The position numbers and the translations under genes were made by a program. The notes beneath the pieces are model-generated. The model ran no database searches, was not told where the DNA came from, and saw nothing but the letters and a program-made list of their open reading frames with translations. Positions 9,454-16,983 of a DNA stretch of 64,000 nt are shown piece by piece. This stretch comes from Streptomyces sp. HmicA12. Lineage in GTDB: Bacteria > Actinomycetota > Actinomycetes > Streptomycetales > Streptomycetaceae. The stretch covers positions 372,206 through 436,205 of the forward strand of contig NZ_KB891798.1 in assembly GCF_000373565.1 (NCBI RefSeq), given 5' to 3'. Each line of letters begins with the position of its first letter. The first letter of the stretch is position 1.

Positions 9454-10629
9454 TCAGGCCGTGACCTTCAGAGCTCCGTCGAAGGTCGCGGCCGCCAGAC
9501 CGAAGGAGAGCGTCATCCCGACTCCGGAGGTCACCGAGATCGCCCGGACACCCGCGGCGACGTCGCGGACGAGCAGCGGGCCGCGGGGGCTGCTCGCGTA
9601 GACGCCCTGCCAGCGCTCGGTGACCCGCACCTCGGACACCCCGAGGACCCGCGCCGCCTCGCGCAGCAACAGCGTCGACGTCGCCTCGTCCTGGAACGGG
9701 ATCTCCGTCGCGTCGTACGCGTGCGAGTCACCGACGAGGACCGTGCCGTCGGGCAGCCGCGTGAACATCACATTGGCCACCACGTCGAGCAACTCCGGGC
9801 TGTGTCCGACCACTTCGGACCGCAGCCGGGCGGCGGACGGTGTCGCCGTGAACGCGTCGTAGCGCAGCATCGACGTCGCCGTGAGGATCGCCGCGTCCGT
9901 GCGGAACGCGGCCGGTGCCTCGATCCGCGCCATCGACAGACGGCACCGCTCGATGCCGTGCGCCTCCGCCTCGGCCGGGTGCAGACGGTCCAGGTCGTGG
10001 CCGACGCAGAGCAGGACCTGCTCGCCGTGGACCGGGCCGCGCGCGGTGTGCACGGTGCCCTCCTCCACACCGGTCACGTTCGTGCCCCACAGCACCGTCG
10101 CCCCCGGCTGCTCGGCGAGCCAGGCCGCGAGCCGGGGCGCCGCCTCGCGCGGGTCGACGCGCAGGTCGGCGGGGAGCAGGGCGCCGCCCACCAGGTCGTC
10201 CCGCTCGTCGGCAGGCCGGCCGAGCGCATCCCCCACCTCGTCACGGGTGCGCAGCCGCACCGCGTCCGTGCCGCGCTCGTCCCGCAGCTCCTCCAGGACC
10301 GCGAGTTCCGTCGCCGACCGGGCCACCACCAGGGCGCCCGCCTCGGGGGCCCACAGTCCGGCCCGCGCGGCGGCGTCCAGCCATCCGGTGCGCGACCGCT
10401 CGGCCAGGGTGAGGAGATCGCCCTGCTGTGCCGTGATGCAGCAGTGGCCGAAGTTGCGCACGGACGCGCCCACCGGACGCCGGTCCCGCTCGACGACCGT
10501 GACGCTCAGGCCGCGCCGCACCGCCTCGACGGCGTGCGCGAGTCCGACGATGCCGGCGCCGACCACGACGAGGTCGCTGCGGCCGCCTGGCAGAGCGACG
10601 GAGGGCGAAGGTGCTGTTGCGATGCTCAT
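9454..10629 (-). CDS. FAD-dependent oxidoreductase of the phosphonate-associated (TIGR03364) type
   Basis: 391 residues from MSIATAPSPSVALPGG. The Rossmann FAD motif DLVVVGAGIVGLAHAVEAVRRG is followed by VVERD and the DAO-family signature GASVRNFGHC; a C-terminal GVYASSPRGPLLV...GVGMTLSFGLAA element closes the fold. The sequence pattern and the adjacent GntR and phosphonatase-like HAD genes match the family of flavin amine oxidases found in phosphonate gene sets. Some members oxidise N-alkylated 2-aminoethylphosphonate. It diverges from the GntR gene with a 127-base shared promoter region holding a HutC-type palindrome. The exact substrate is inferred from context. Confidence 0.78.
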   Translation of the reverse strand: MSIATAPSPSVALPGGRSDLVVVGAGIVGLAHAVEAVRRGLSVTVVERDRRPVGASVRNFGHCCITAQQGDLLTLAERSRTGWLDAAARAGLWAPEAGALVVARSATELAVLEELRDERGTDAVRLRTRDEVGDALGRPADERDDLVGGALLPADLRVDPREAAPRLAAWLAEQPGATVLWGTNVTGVEEGTVHTARGPVHGEQVLLCVGHDLDRLHPAEAEAHGIERCRLSMARIEAPAAFRTDAAILTATSMLRYDAFTATPSAARLRSEVVGHSPELLDVVANVMFTRLPDGTVLVGDSHAYDATEIPFQDEATSTLLLREAARVLGVSEVRVTERWQGVYASSPRGPLLVRDVAAGVRAISVTSGVGMTLSFGLAAATFDGALKVTA

Positions 10630-10670
10630 GCCGTCAAGCCTGCGGAGCACCCGCCTCGTCCGACAAGAGC

Positions 10671-10680
10671 TGTCTATACA
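10671..10680. promoter_or_regulatory. HutC/PhnR-type GntR operator candidate
   Basis: TGTCTATACA is a near-palindrome (TGT-n-TA-n-ACA) of the kind bound by HutC-subfamily GntR proteins. It lies 41 bases upstream of the FAD oxidoreductase start and 76 upstream of the GntR start, so one regulator dimer could control both directions. A second, weaker half-site (AGACAAGT) lies inside the GntR start region. Confidence 0.5.
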
Positions 10681-10756
10681 AGTTTCCCGGATGTTTACCG
10701 GCCCGGTGCCGAGCAGGCCCTTGTCCCCAGTGCTTCGTGGCTGCGAGACTCAAGTT

Positions 10757-11551
10757 GTGAAGACAAGTACGGAGAGCGGGCCGCTGCACCAGCGGCTCGG
10801 CGCCGAGTTCCGGCGCCGCATCGAAGCGGGGGAGTGGCCCGAGGGGCAGCCCGTGCCGAGCGAGGCGCAGCTGTGCGAGGAGTTCGGCACGTCACGCGGT
10901 CCGGTGCGCCAGGCGCTGGCCCAGCTGCGCACGGAAGGCCATCTCGTCGGCGGGCGCGGCAGGCCGCCCGTGGCCCGCAGGGTCACCCCGTCGCAGCCGT
11001 TCGCCTCACTGATGTCGTTCACGCAGTGGGCGCGCTCCATCGGGCGCACCCCGGGGCAGTTCACCGTCGAGGTCGCCCGGCGCCGCGCGAGCCCGGAAGC
11101 GGCCGCGCGCCTCGGGCTCGACGAGGGTGCCTCGGTTGTCGACCTGGTCCGGCTGCGGCACCTGGACGGCGTACCGGCGATGGTCGAGCGCTCCACGTTC
11201 GTCCTCGACGCGGGCGCCCATCTGTTCGCGGTCGACCCCGACGCGGGCTCCGTCTACGAGGCCCTCATCGCGCGCGGCGTCGACCTGCACCACGCGCGCC
11301 ACACCATCGACGCCATCGCCGCGGACCCCGAGGACGCCGAACTGCTCGACGTCGCCATCGGCCAACCCCTGCTGCGGGTGAGGCGGTTGGCGTACACGAG
11401 CGACGGCACGCCCGTCGAGTACGCGGACGACCGCTATCTGCCGTCCATGGCCACCTTCACCATCGAGAACACTCTCGGCGGCCGCACCGTCGCGGGCCGC
11501 GACCGCACCGACGACCCAGCGCCCCACCCCACACCCAAGGACACCCAGTGA
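10757..11551 (+). CDS. GntR family (HutC subfamily) transcriptional regulator
   Basis: 264 residues from a GTG start (VKTSTESGPLHQRLGAEFRRRI). No good ribosome site precedes it, so the message may be nearly leaderless. The winged HTH is clear (PVPSEAQLCEEFGTSRGPVRQALAQLRTEGHLVGGRGRPPVA), followed by a UTRA effector domain (PGQFTVEVARRRASPEAAARLGL, PAMVERSTFVLDAG, GTPVEYADDRYL). Such proteins repress catabolic genes until a small effector binds UTRA. Given the neighbours, a phosphonate or its breakdown product is the plausible effector. Its stop overlaps the HAD start (GTGA), so the two are translated as a coupled pair. Confidence 0.88.
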   Translation: MKTSTESGPLHQRLGAEFRRRIEAGEWPEGQPVPSEAQLCEEFGTSRGPVRQALAQLRTEGHLVGGRGRPPVARRVTPSQPFASLMSFTQWARSIGRTPGQFTVEVARRRASPEAAARLGLDEGASVVDLVRLRHLDGVPAMVERSTFVLDAGAHLFAVDPDAGSVYEALIARGVDLHHARHTIDAIAADPEDAELLDVAIGQPLLRVRRLAYTSDGTPVEYADDRYLPSMATFTIENTLGGRTVAGRDRTDDPAPHPTPKDTQ

Positions 11552-12261
11552 TCGAACTCGCCGTCTTCGACATGGCAGGAACGACGATCGACGAGCACGG
11601 CGCCGTCTACGAGGCGCTGCGCCACGCCGTCGAGTCGACCGGCGTCGCCGTCGCCACCGCCGATCTGCAGACCTGGATGGGCACCGACAAGCGCGAGGCC
11701 ATCGCCGCACTCGTGCGTATCGGTGGCGGGCACCCCGACGCGGAACTCGTCGAGCGGCAGTACGAGGTCTTCCGTACGTATCTGAAGCAGCGGTACGCGG
11801 AGGTTCCGCCGCAGCCGATCGCCCACGCCGACAAGGCACTTGAAGAGCTGCGCGCCCGCGGCATCAAGGTCGCGCTCACCACCGGCTTCAGCGACGACGT
11901 GGCGCTGCCGCTGCTCGATTCGCTCGGCTGGTCCACGGGCGAGGGCGGGAACCTCGACGCCGTCGTCACCTCCGACGAGGTGCGCCGGGGCCGCCCCGCT
12001 CCGTACATGATCCACCGCGCGATGGAGAAGTGCGGCGTCGTGGATGTGCGGGGGGTGCTCGTCGCGGGCGACACGGTCGTCGATCTGGAGGCCGGGACGA
12101 ACGCGGGCGCGGGTGTCGTCGTGGGCGTGCTCACGGGCCAGCTGACCCGTGAGCAGCTCGAACTCCACCCGCACACCTACGTGTTGAACGGTGTGGCGGA
12201 CGTCCCCGGCATCCCCGAGACCACCGGACCGGAGACCGCAGGGCCGGTGCCCGCTAGCTGA
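11548..12261 (+). CDS. phosphonatase-like HAD hydrolase (TIGR03351 type)
   Basis: 237 residues from a GTG overlapping the GntR stop. HAD motif I is [12 protein letters not shown] with nucleophile Asp8; the AGTT signature is that of phosphonoacetaldehyde hydrolase (PhnX) relatives rather than generic phosphatases. [10 protein letters not shown] places Lys48 where PhnX carries its Schiff-base lysine. Motif II is ALTTGFS and motif IV is [15 protein letters not shown]. It likely cleaves a C-P or phosphate ester bond in a product of the neighbouring FAD enzyme. Whether Lys48 is truly equivalent to the PhnX lysine needs an alignment. Its last 8 bases overlap the convergent pgm gene. Confidence 0.8.
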   Translation: MIELAVFDMAGTTIDEHGAVYEALRHAVESTGVAVATADLQTWMGTDKREAIAALVRIGGGHPDAELVERQYEVFRTYLKQRYAEVPPQPIAHADKALEELRARGIKVALTTGFSDDVALPLLDSLGWSTGEGGNLDAVVTSDEVRRGRPAPYMIHRAMEKCGVVDVRGVLVAGDTVVDLEAGTNAGAGVVVGVLTGQLTREQLELHPHTYVLNGVADVPGIPETTGPETAGPVPAS

Positions 12262-13876
12262 GCGCCGCGTCCACGATCGCCTGCGCCTCGCTCTGCACCT
12301 GCGCGAGGTGTTCGGCGCCGAGGAACGACTCCGCGTAGATCTTGTACACGTCCTCCGTGCCGCTGGGCCGCGCCGCGAACCACGCGTTCTCGGTGGTGAC
12401 CTTCACGCCACCGATCGCCGCGCCGTTGCCCGGTGCCTCGGAGAGCCGGGCGGTGATCGGCTCGCCCGCCAGGGTGTCCGCGGTGATGGCGTCACCGGTG
12501 AGCTTCGACAGGCGGGCCTTCTGCTCCTTGGTCGCCTTGGCGTCGATGCGTGCGTACGCGGCGCCCGACGCGCCGTGCTCGGCGGCGAGTTCGGCGTAGT
12601 AGACCGACGGCGTCTTCCCGGTCACCGCGAGGATCTCGGCGGCGAGCAGCGCGAGCAGGATGCCGTCCTTGTCGGTCGTCCACACGCCGCCGTCCTTGCG
12701 GACGAAGCTCGCTCCGGCGCTCTCCTCGCCGCCGAACGCGACCGAGCCGTCGACAAGCCCGGGCACGAACCACTTGAAGCCGACCGGGACCTCGACGAGT
12801 TCGCGGCCGAGCGAGGCGGCGATCCGGTCGATGACGGCGCTGGAGACGAGCGTCTTGCCGATCGCCGCGGACGCCGACCACTGCGGCCGGTGGCTGAACA
12901 GGTAGTGGATGGCGACGGCGAGATAGTGGTTCGGGTTCATCAGACCCGCGTCGGGCGTGACGATGCCGTGCCGGTCCGCGTCCGCGTCGTTCCCGGTCAG
13001 CAGGTCGTAGTCGTGGCGGCGCGCGAGGACCGAGGCCATCGCGGGTGCCGAGGACGGATCCATCCGGATCTTGCCGTCCCAGTCGAGCGTCATGAAGCGC
13101 CAGGTCGGGTCGGTCTTCGGGTTCACGACGGTCAGGTCGAGGCCGTACAGCTCGGCGATCCGCGACCAGTAGTGGACGCTGGCGCCGCCCAGCGGATCGG
13201 CGCCGATGTGCACGCCGGCCGACCGGATGGCGTCCACGTCGACGATGTCCTTGAGGTCCTCGACGTAGCGCTCACGGAAGTCGTACGGCTCCCAGGCGGT
13301 GTCGTCACCGGAGAGCGGAGCCCAACTCGCGTCCTCCAGAAGCTCGTTGGCCCGCGCGGCGATCCACGTCGTCGTCGTCGAGTCGGCGGGGCCGCCGTGC
13401 GGCGGGTTGTACTTGAAGCCGCCGTCGCGCGGCGGGTTGTGGCTCGGCGTGATCACGATGCCGTCGGCCCGGTCCGCGGGCTCGCCGCGGTTCCAGCGCA
13501 GGATCGCGTGGCTGAGCGCCGGCGTCGGCACGAAGTCGCCGTGCGCGTCGGCCATGACCCGCACGCCGTGTGCCGCGAGCACCCCGAGCGCCGTCTTCAG
13601 CGCGGGCCCGGACAGGGCGTGCGTGTCGGGGCCGAGGAACAGCGGGCCCGTGATGCCCTCGGCCGTGCGGTGCTCCACGATGGCCTGCGTGATCGCGGCG
13701 ATGTGCTTCGCGTTGAAGGCGCCGTCGAGGCTGGAGCCGCGGTGGCCACTCGTGCCGAAGACGACACGCTGCTCGGGGCGTGTGACGTCGGGCTCCCTCG
13801 AGTAGTACGCGTCGATCAGTTCGTCTATGTCGACGAGGTCGTCCGGCCGGGCGGGGGTTCCTGAGCGGTCAGTCAT
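12254..13876 (-). CDS. pgm: phosphoglucomutase, alpha-D-glucose phosphate-specific
   Basis: 540 residues, full length for the bacterial Pgm family. [16 protein letters not shown] opens the first domain. [23 protein letters not shown] carries the active-site serine that cycles its phosphate. [12 protein letters not shown] is the metal-binding DxDxDR loop, [10 protein letters not shown] the sugar-binding loop and [15 protein letters not shown] the phosphate-binding loop. It interconverts glucose-1-phosphate and glucose-6-phosphate for glycogen, trehalose and wall precursors. It ends in an 8-base overlap with the convergent HAD gene and starts 92 bases downstream of the HTH-Clp_N gene on the same strand. 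Confidence 0.95.
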   Translation of the reverse strand: MTDRSGTPARPDDLVDIDELIDAYYSREPDVTRPEQRVVFGTSGHRGSSLDGAFNAKHIAAITQAIVEHRTAEGITGPLFLGPDTHALSGPALKTALGVLAAHGVRVMADAHGDFVPTPALSHAILRWNRGEPADRADGIVITPSHNPPRDGGFKYNPPHGGPADSTTTTWIAARANELLEDASWAPLSGDDTAWEPYDFRERYVEDLKDIVDVDAIRSAGVHIGADPLGGASVHYWSRIAELYGLDLTVVNPKTDPTWRFMTLDWDGKIRMDPSSAPAMASVLARRHDYDLLTGNDADADRHGIVTPDAGLMNPNHYLAVAIHYLFSHRPQWSASAAIGKTLVSSAVIDRIAASLGRELVEVPVGFKWFVPGLVDGSVAFGGEESAGASFVRKDGGVWTTDKDGILLALLAAEILAVTGKTPSVYYAELAAEHGASGAAYARIDAKATKEQKARLSKLTGDAITADTLAGEPITARLSEAPGNGAAIGGVKVTTENAWFAARPSGTEDVYKIYAESFLGAEHLAQVQSEAQAIVDAALS

Positions 13877-13968
13877 GGGAGCAGTTTCCCACCTGTGTCC
13901 ATGAGGCCCGGTCGGCGACCTTGCCGTTTCCTGTGGGTTCCGGACTTGTGTGCGTGCTCTTCGGTAAG

Positions 13969-14742
13969 TCAGGCGTTCCTCGTCAGTGCCTCGAGCGCGG
14001 CGGCGATGTCCGACTCGGACGCCTCCTTGGTGATGCCGAGGCCCGAGAGCAGCCCCGAGCCGTTCTCCTGCTCCAGCAGCGCCAGCAGGATGTGCTCGGT
14101 TCCGATGTAGTTGTGGCCGAGGCGCAGGGCCTCCCGGAACGTGAGCTCCAGGGCCTTCTTCGCGTCCGCGTCGAACGGGATCAGGGCCGGGCTCTCGTCG
14201 GCCGCCGCCGGGAGTTGGGCTGTCGCCTCCTGCCGCACGGTGTCGAGGAGCACGTCCTGCGCGAGGATCGCCCGGCAGCCCAGGCTCTCCGGCTCGTGCA
14301 GCAGCCCGAGGACCAGGTGCGCGGTGGTGATCGTGGTGTTCTTCGCGGCGTGGGACTCCTGCTGCGCGGACACCACCACGTTTCGGGCGCGCTGTGTGTA
14401 GCGGCTGAAGCCCTGGGTGTAGCGGCTGAAGCCCTGACTCGGGTCCAGGTCATTCTCCGAGCCCTTCGGCACGAAGCGCTTCTGGGCGGCCTGGCGCGTG
14501 ACGCCCATGCTCTTGCCGATGTCGGTCCAGGAGGCGCCGGAGCGGCGGGCCTGGTCCACGAAGTGACCGATGAGGTGGTCGGCGATGTCGCCGAGGTGGT
14601 CCGCCGCGAGCACCGCGTCCTGGAGCTGGTCGAGGGCGTCGCTGTGGACCTTCTTGATGGCGTCGATGAGGTCGTCGAGACGTACGGAGGGGGTCATGGC
14701 GACCGGGTTGGCGGGATCCGTCGGGTTCGTTGGATTCGTCAT
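13969..14742 (-). CDS. HTH protein with duplicated Clp N-terminal (Clp_N) domain, no AAA+ module
   Basis: 257 residues. After a [12 protein letters not shown] leader come a helical region and an HTH-like motif ([21 protein letters not shown], about residues 70-90). Two Clp_N repeats follow: [37 protein letters not shown], and [36 protein letters not shown], which closely resembles the start of ClpC. In ClpA/B/C this domain docks adaptors and substrates; here it is fused to a DNA-binding unit with no ATPase. It may sense Clp client load or adaptors. The promoter is covered by palindromes, suggesting autoregulation. A 21-bp tandem duplication lies between the HTH and the Clp_N part. Confidence 0.8.
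   Translation of the reverse strand: MTNPTNPTDPANPVAMTPSVRLDDLIDAIKKVHSDALDQLQDAVLAADHLGDIADHLIGHFVDQARRSGASWTDIGKSMGVTRQAAQKRFVPKGSENDLDPSQGFSRYTQGFSRYTQRARNVVVSAQQESHAAKNTTITTAHLVLGLLHEPESLGCRAILAQDVLLDTVRQEATAQLPAAADESPALIPFDADAKKALELTFREALRLGHNYIGTEHILLALLEQENGSGLLSGLGITKEASESDIAAALEALTRNA
14396..14437 (-). repeat. in-frame 21-bp tandem duplication in the HTH-Clp_N gene
   Basis: Two adjacent 21-base units (14396-14416 and 14417-14437) differ only in the last base. They encode QGFSRYT twice, exactly at the linker that leads into the first Clp_N repeat. The reading frame is kept. This looks like a recent slippage duplication. Confidence 0.9.
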
Positions 14743-14748
14743 GAGGCA

Positions 14749-14790
14749 ACCCTAGGTTGACAGTTGAAGGGTGTCAACCTTCGGTTGACA
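14749..14790 (-). promoter_or_regulatory. leaderless promoter of the HTH-Clp_N gene overlapped by TGTCAACC palindromes
   Basis: Read on the minus strand, TTGACA (complement of 14772-14777) is followed by exactly 17 bases and TAGGGT (complement of 14749-14754). Transcription would begin at or next to the A of the start codon at 14742, giving a leaderless mRNA. Three copies of the octamer GGTTGACA/TGTCAACC (14755-14762, 14772-14779, 14783-14790) alternate in orientation and cover the -35 box and spacer, as expected of a repressor site, most simply for the encoded HTH protein. Confidence 0.7.
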
Positions 14791-14805
14791 CCCCGTTCCC
14801 GCCGC

Positions 14806-15840
14806 TCACACCAGGGGCGGATTCAGCTGCCGGAACCCGTCCTGGATCCGGTACGGGTAGTACGGGTACGGCGCCGTCACCTCGCTCGCCGCGTCCAGCC
14901 TCGCCACCTGCTCCGGGGTGAGCTCCCAGCCCACCGCGCCGAGGTTCTGCCTGAGCTGCTCCTCGTTGCGGGCGCCGATGAGCACCGAGGAGACGGTGGG
15001 CCTGCGCAGCAGCCAGTTGAGGGCGATCTGCGGGATCGCCTTCCCGGTCTCCTTCGCGATGTCGTCGAGCGCGTCCACCACCCGATACAGGTGCTCGTCC
15101 TCGATCGGCGGCCCGAACTGGGCGGTCTGATGCAGCCTGCTGTTCGCGGGCAGCGGCTGTCCGCGCCGGATCTTCCCGGTGAGCCGGCCCCAGCCGAGCG
15201 GACTCCACACCAGTGCGCCGACTCCCTGATCCTGGCCGAGCGGCATCAGTTCCCACTCGTAGTCGCGGCCGACCAACGAGTAGTAGACCTGGTGCGCGGC
15301 GAACCGCGGCCGCCCGTGCTTCTCCGCCTCGCTCAGCCCCTTCATCAGCTGCCAGCCCGAGTAGTTGGAGACGCCGGTGTAGCGGATCTTGCCCGCCTTC
15401 ACCAGGTCGTCCAGGGTGGCGAGGAGCTCCTCGACAGGGGTGCTCGCGTCGTAGGCGTGCAGCTGGAAGAGGTCGATGTAGTCGGTGTCGAGGCGGCGCA
15501 GTGCCGCCTCGACGGACCGGATCAGGCGTGAGCGGGAGACCCCGGCGTCGTACGGCCCGTCGCCGGTCGGCAGTGCGGCCTTCGTGGATATCAGGGCCTG
15601 GTCGCGGCGCCCCTTGAGGGCCGCGCCGAGCACCTCCTCCGACGCCCCGTCGCTGTACACGTCGGCGGTGTCGAACAGGGTGACCCCCGCCTCCAGGCTG
15701 AGGTCCACCATCCGCCGCGCCTCGTCGACGCCCGAGTCGCCCCAGGCCGAGAAGAGCGGTCCACGCCCGCCGAACGTCCCGGCTCCGAAACTCAGCGCCG
15801 GAACCTTCAGGCCGGACGTCCCCAACTGTCGGTACTCCAT
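14806..15840 (-). CDS. aldo/keto reductase (YghZ/Kv-beta-like, AKR14/15 type)
   Basis: 344 residues from MEYRQLGTSGLKVPALSFGAGTFGG. The catalytic tetrad is recognisable: Asp and Tyr in FDTADVYSDGASEEVLG, Lys in LISTKAALP and His in LFQLHAYDAS. The NADPH-binding end is visible as SSVLIGARNEEQLRQNL. It reduces carbonyls to alcohols with NADPH; family members act on glyceraldehyde-3-phosphate, methylglyoxal or xenobiotic aldehydes. It lies downstream of the kinase-fold gene on the same strand with a 91-base gap. The short spacer at its end carries the operator region of the next gene. Confidence 0.9.
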   Translation of the reverse strand: MEYRQLGTSGLKVPALSFGAGTFGGRGPLFSAWGDSGVDEARRMVDLSLEAGVTLFDTADVYSDGASEEVLGAALKGRRDQALISTKAALPTGDGPYDAGVSRSRLIRSVEAALRRLDTDYIDLFQLHAYDASTPVEELLATLDDLVKAGKIRYTGVSNYSGWQLMKGLSEAEKHGRPRFAAHQVYYSLVGRDYEWELMPLGQDQGVGALVWSPLGWGRLTGKIRRGQPLPANSRLHQTAQFGPPIEDEHLYRVVDALDDIAKETGKAIPQIALNWLLRRPTVSSVLIGARNEEQLRQNLGAVGWELTPEQVARLDAASEVTAPYPYYPYRIQDGFRQLNPPLV

Positions 15841-15931
15841 GTCGATCCCCTTGCCGTAAAGGAACTGCCGTTCCGTTAGTGCGTGGCACGACTGTAGCAG
15901 GGGATCGGGCAGTAATGGGACCGTGGTTCCT

Positions 15932-16906
15932 TTAGGTTGTGGGCCCGGTCGCGTCGGACAACGCCCGCTCCATCTCCGCGGCCGGATACGGCGTCCGTCG
16001 GCTGTCGCTCAACAGCCGCTCCACGAACCCGTCGAAGACCTCCAGCGCGGGCGCGTACGGAGAGAGCAGAGCGGCGACCGCGTCCGCCGGCGCGTCGGCG
16101 GGCAGGTGGTGACGCCGTAGATGGCTCAAGGAGCGGCACAGGTCGTACGACGGCAGATGGCCCTCCAGGAACGCACGCTCCCCGCCCGAGAGTGGGAAGT
16201 CCGAACTGAGCGCCAGGCCGAAGTCCGCGAACAGGATCCGTTCCCCGTCGGCCAGCAGATTGCCGAAGTGCCCGTCGAAGTGCACGACACCGCGCGACCG
16301 CAGGAACGCCGTGGCGCGCTCCACCTCCCGCACCACCCACCGGTACGTCGCCTCGTCGGGCCGCGCCGCGAGCAGCCCGGCCACCGTCCGCGGCACGTAC
16401 TCCAGGAACAGCACGAGACTGTGCCGCGCCGCGGCCAGCTCCTCCAGGCGCACGCGCACCGCGGGGGAGTCCTCCCAATGCGCGACGGCCCCGTCGAGCC
16501 CGCCGAACTCGTCGAGGAACCCGTCCGGCGGCGCGTCCGGCAGGATCCGCCAGTGATACGTCAGCGGAAACCCCTCGTACGCCCGCGACAGCACCCAGTC
16601 CGTCGTCATGAGGTGCAGCGCCAGCTCCCGCCACGCGCCGAACCCGGCCGAGCCGATCCCGTACTGATAGAAGACGGGCAGGTCGAAGAGGTTGGCGGTG
16701 GAACGCAGCTGCTCCGGCCTCAACTCCCGCGCCGTGACCGGGACGCGCTTCACGAACACGCGCCTACCGTCGACATCGAGAACGCCCGAGCGCCCGCCGA
16801 TCCCCGATCCGCCGTGCTCGACACCGGCCACCAGATCCCGCAGCCGCCGGTCATCGATCAGGGCGAGCGCGGTGGACATTCGGGCGTACAGGCTGCGGCG
16901 GCACAT
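15932..16906 (-). CDS. kinase-fold (aminoglycoside phosphotransferase/protein kinase-like) protein
   Basis: 324 residues from MCRRSLYARMSTALALIDDRRL. GGAG seven bases upstream supports this start over the later Met. A protein-kinase-like fold is indicated by RRVFVKRVPV (ATP-site Lys), the catalytic-loop equivalent VHFDGHFGNLLADGE (HxD replaced by FDGHxxN) and the metal-binding FADFGLAL. It resembles kinases that phosphorylate small molecules or unknown proteins and lacks the full Hanks HRD motif. The substrate is unknown. It is transcribed away from the GH87 gene's 3' hairpin and towards the aldo/keto reductase. Confidence 0.7.
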   Translation of the reverse strand: MCRRSLYARMSTALALIDDRRLRDLVAGVEHGGSGIGGRSGVLDVDGRRVFVKRVPVTARELRPEQLRSTANLFDLPVFYQYGIGSAGFGAWRELALHLMTTDWVLSRAYEGFPLTYHWRILPDAPPDGFLDEFGGLDGAVAHWEDSPAVRVRLEELAAARHSLVLFLEYVPRTVAGLLAARPDEATYRWVVREVERATAFLRSRGVVHFDGHFGNLLADGERILFADFGLALSSDFPLSGGERAFLEGHLPSYDLCRSLSHLRRHHLPADAPADAVAALLSPYAPALEVFDGFVERLLSDSRRTPYPAAEMERALSDATGPTT

Positions 16907-16929
16907 CGGGCGACTCCTGGACAGGCGAA

Positions 16930-16957
16930 GGGTGGCCGGGCGAATGCCCGGCCACCC
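16930..16957. terminator. hairpin terminator of the GH87 gene
   Basis: A perfect 12-bp stem (GGGTGGCCGGGC and its complement) closes a GAAT loop. It begins 27 bases after the GH87 stop codon and just before the start of the kinase-fold gene. There is no U-tract, as is usual in Streptomyces. Confidence 0.7.
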
Positions 16958-16983
16958 CATCCTGCACGGCGGGACAGCGCCCG

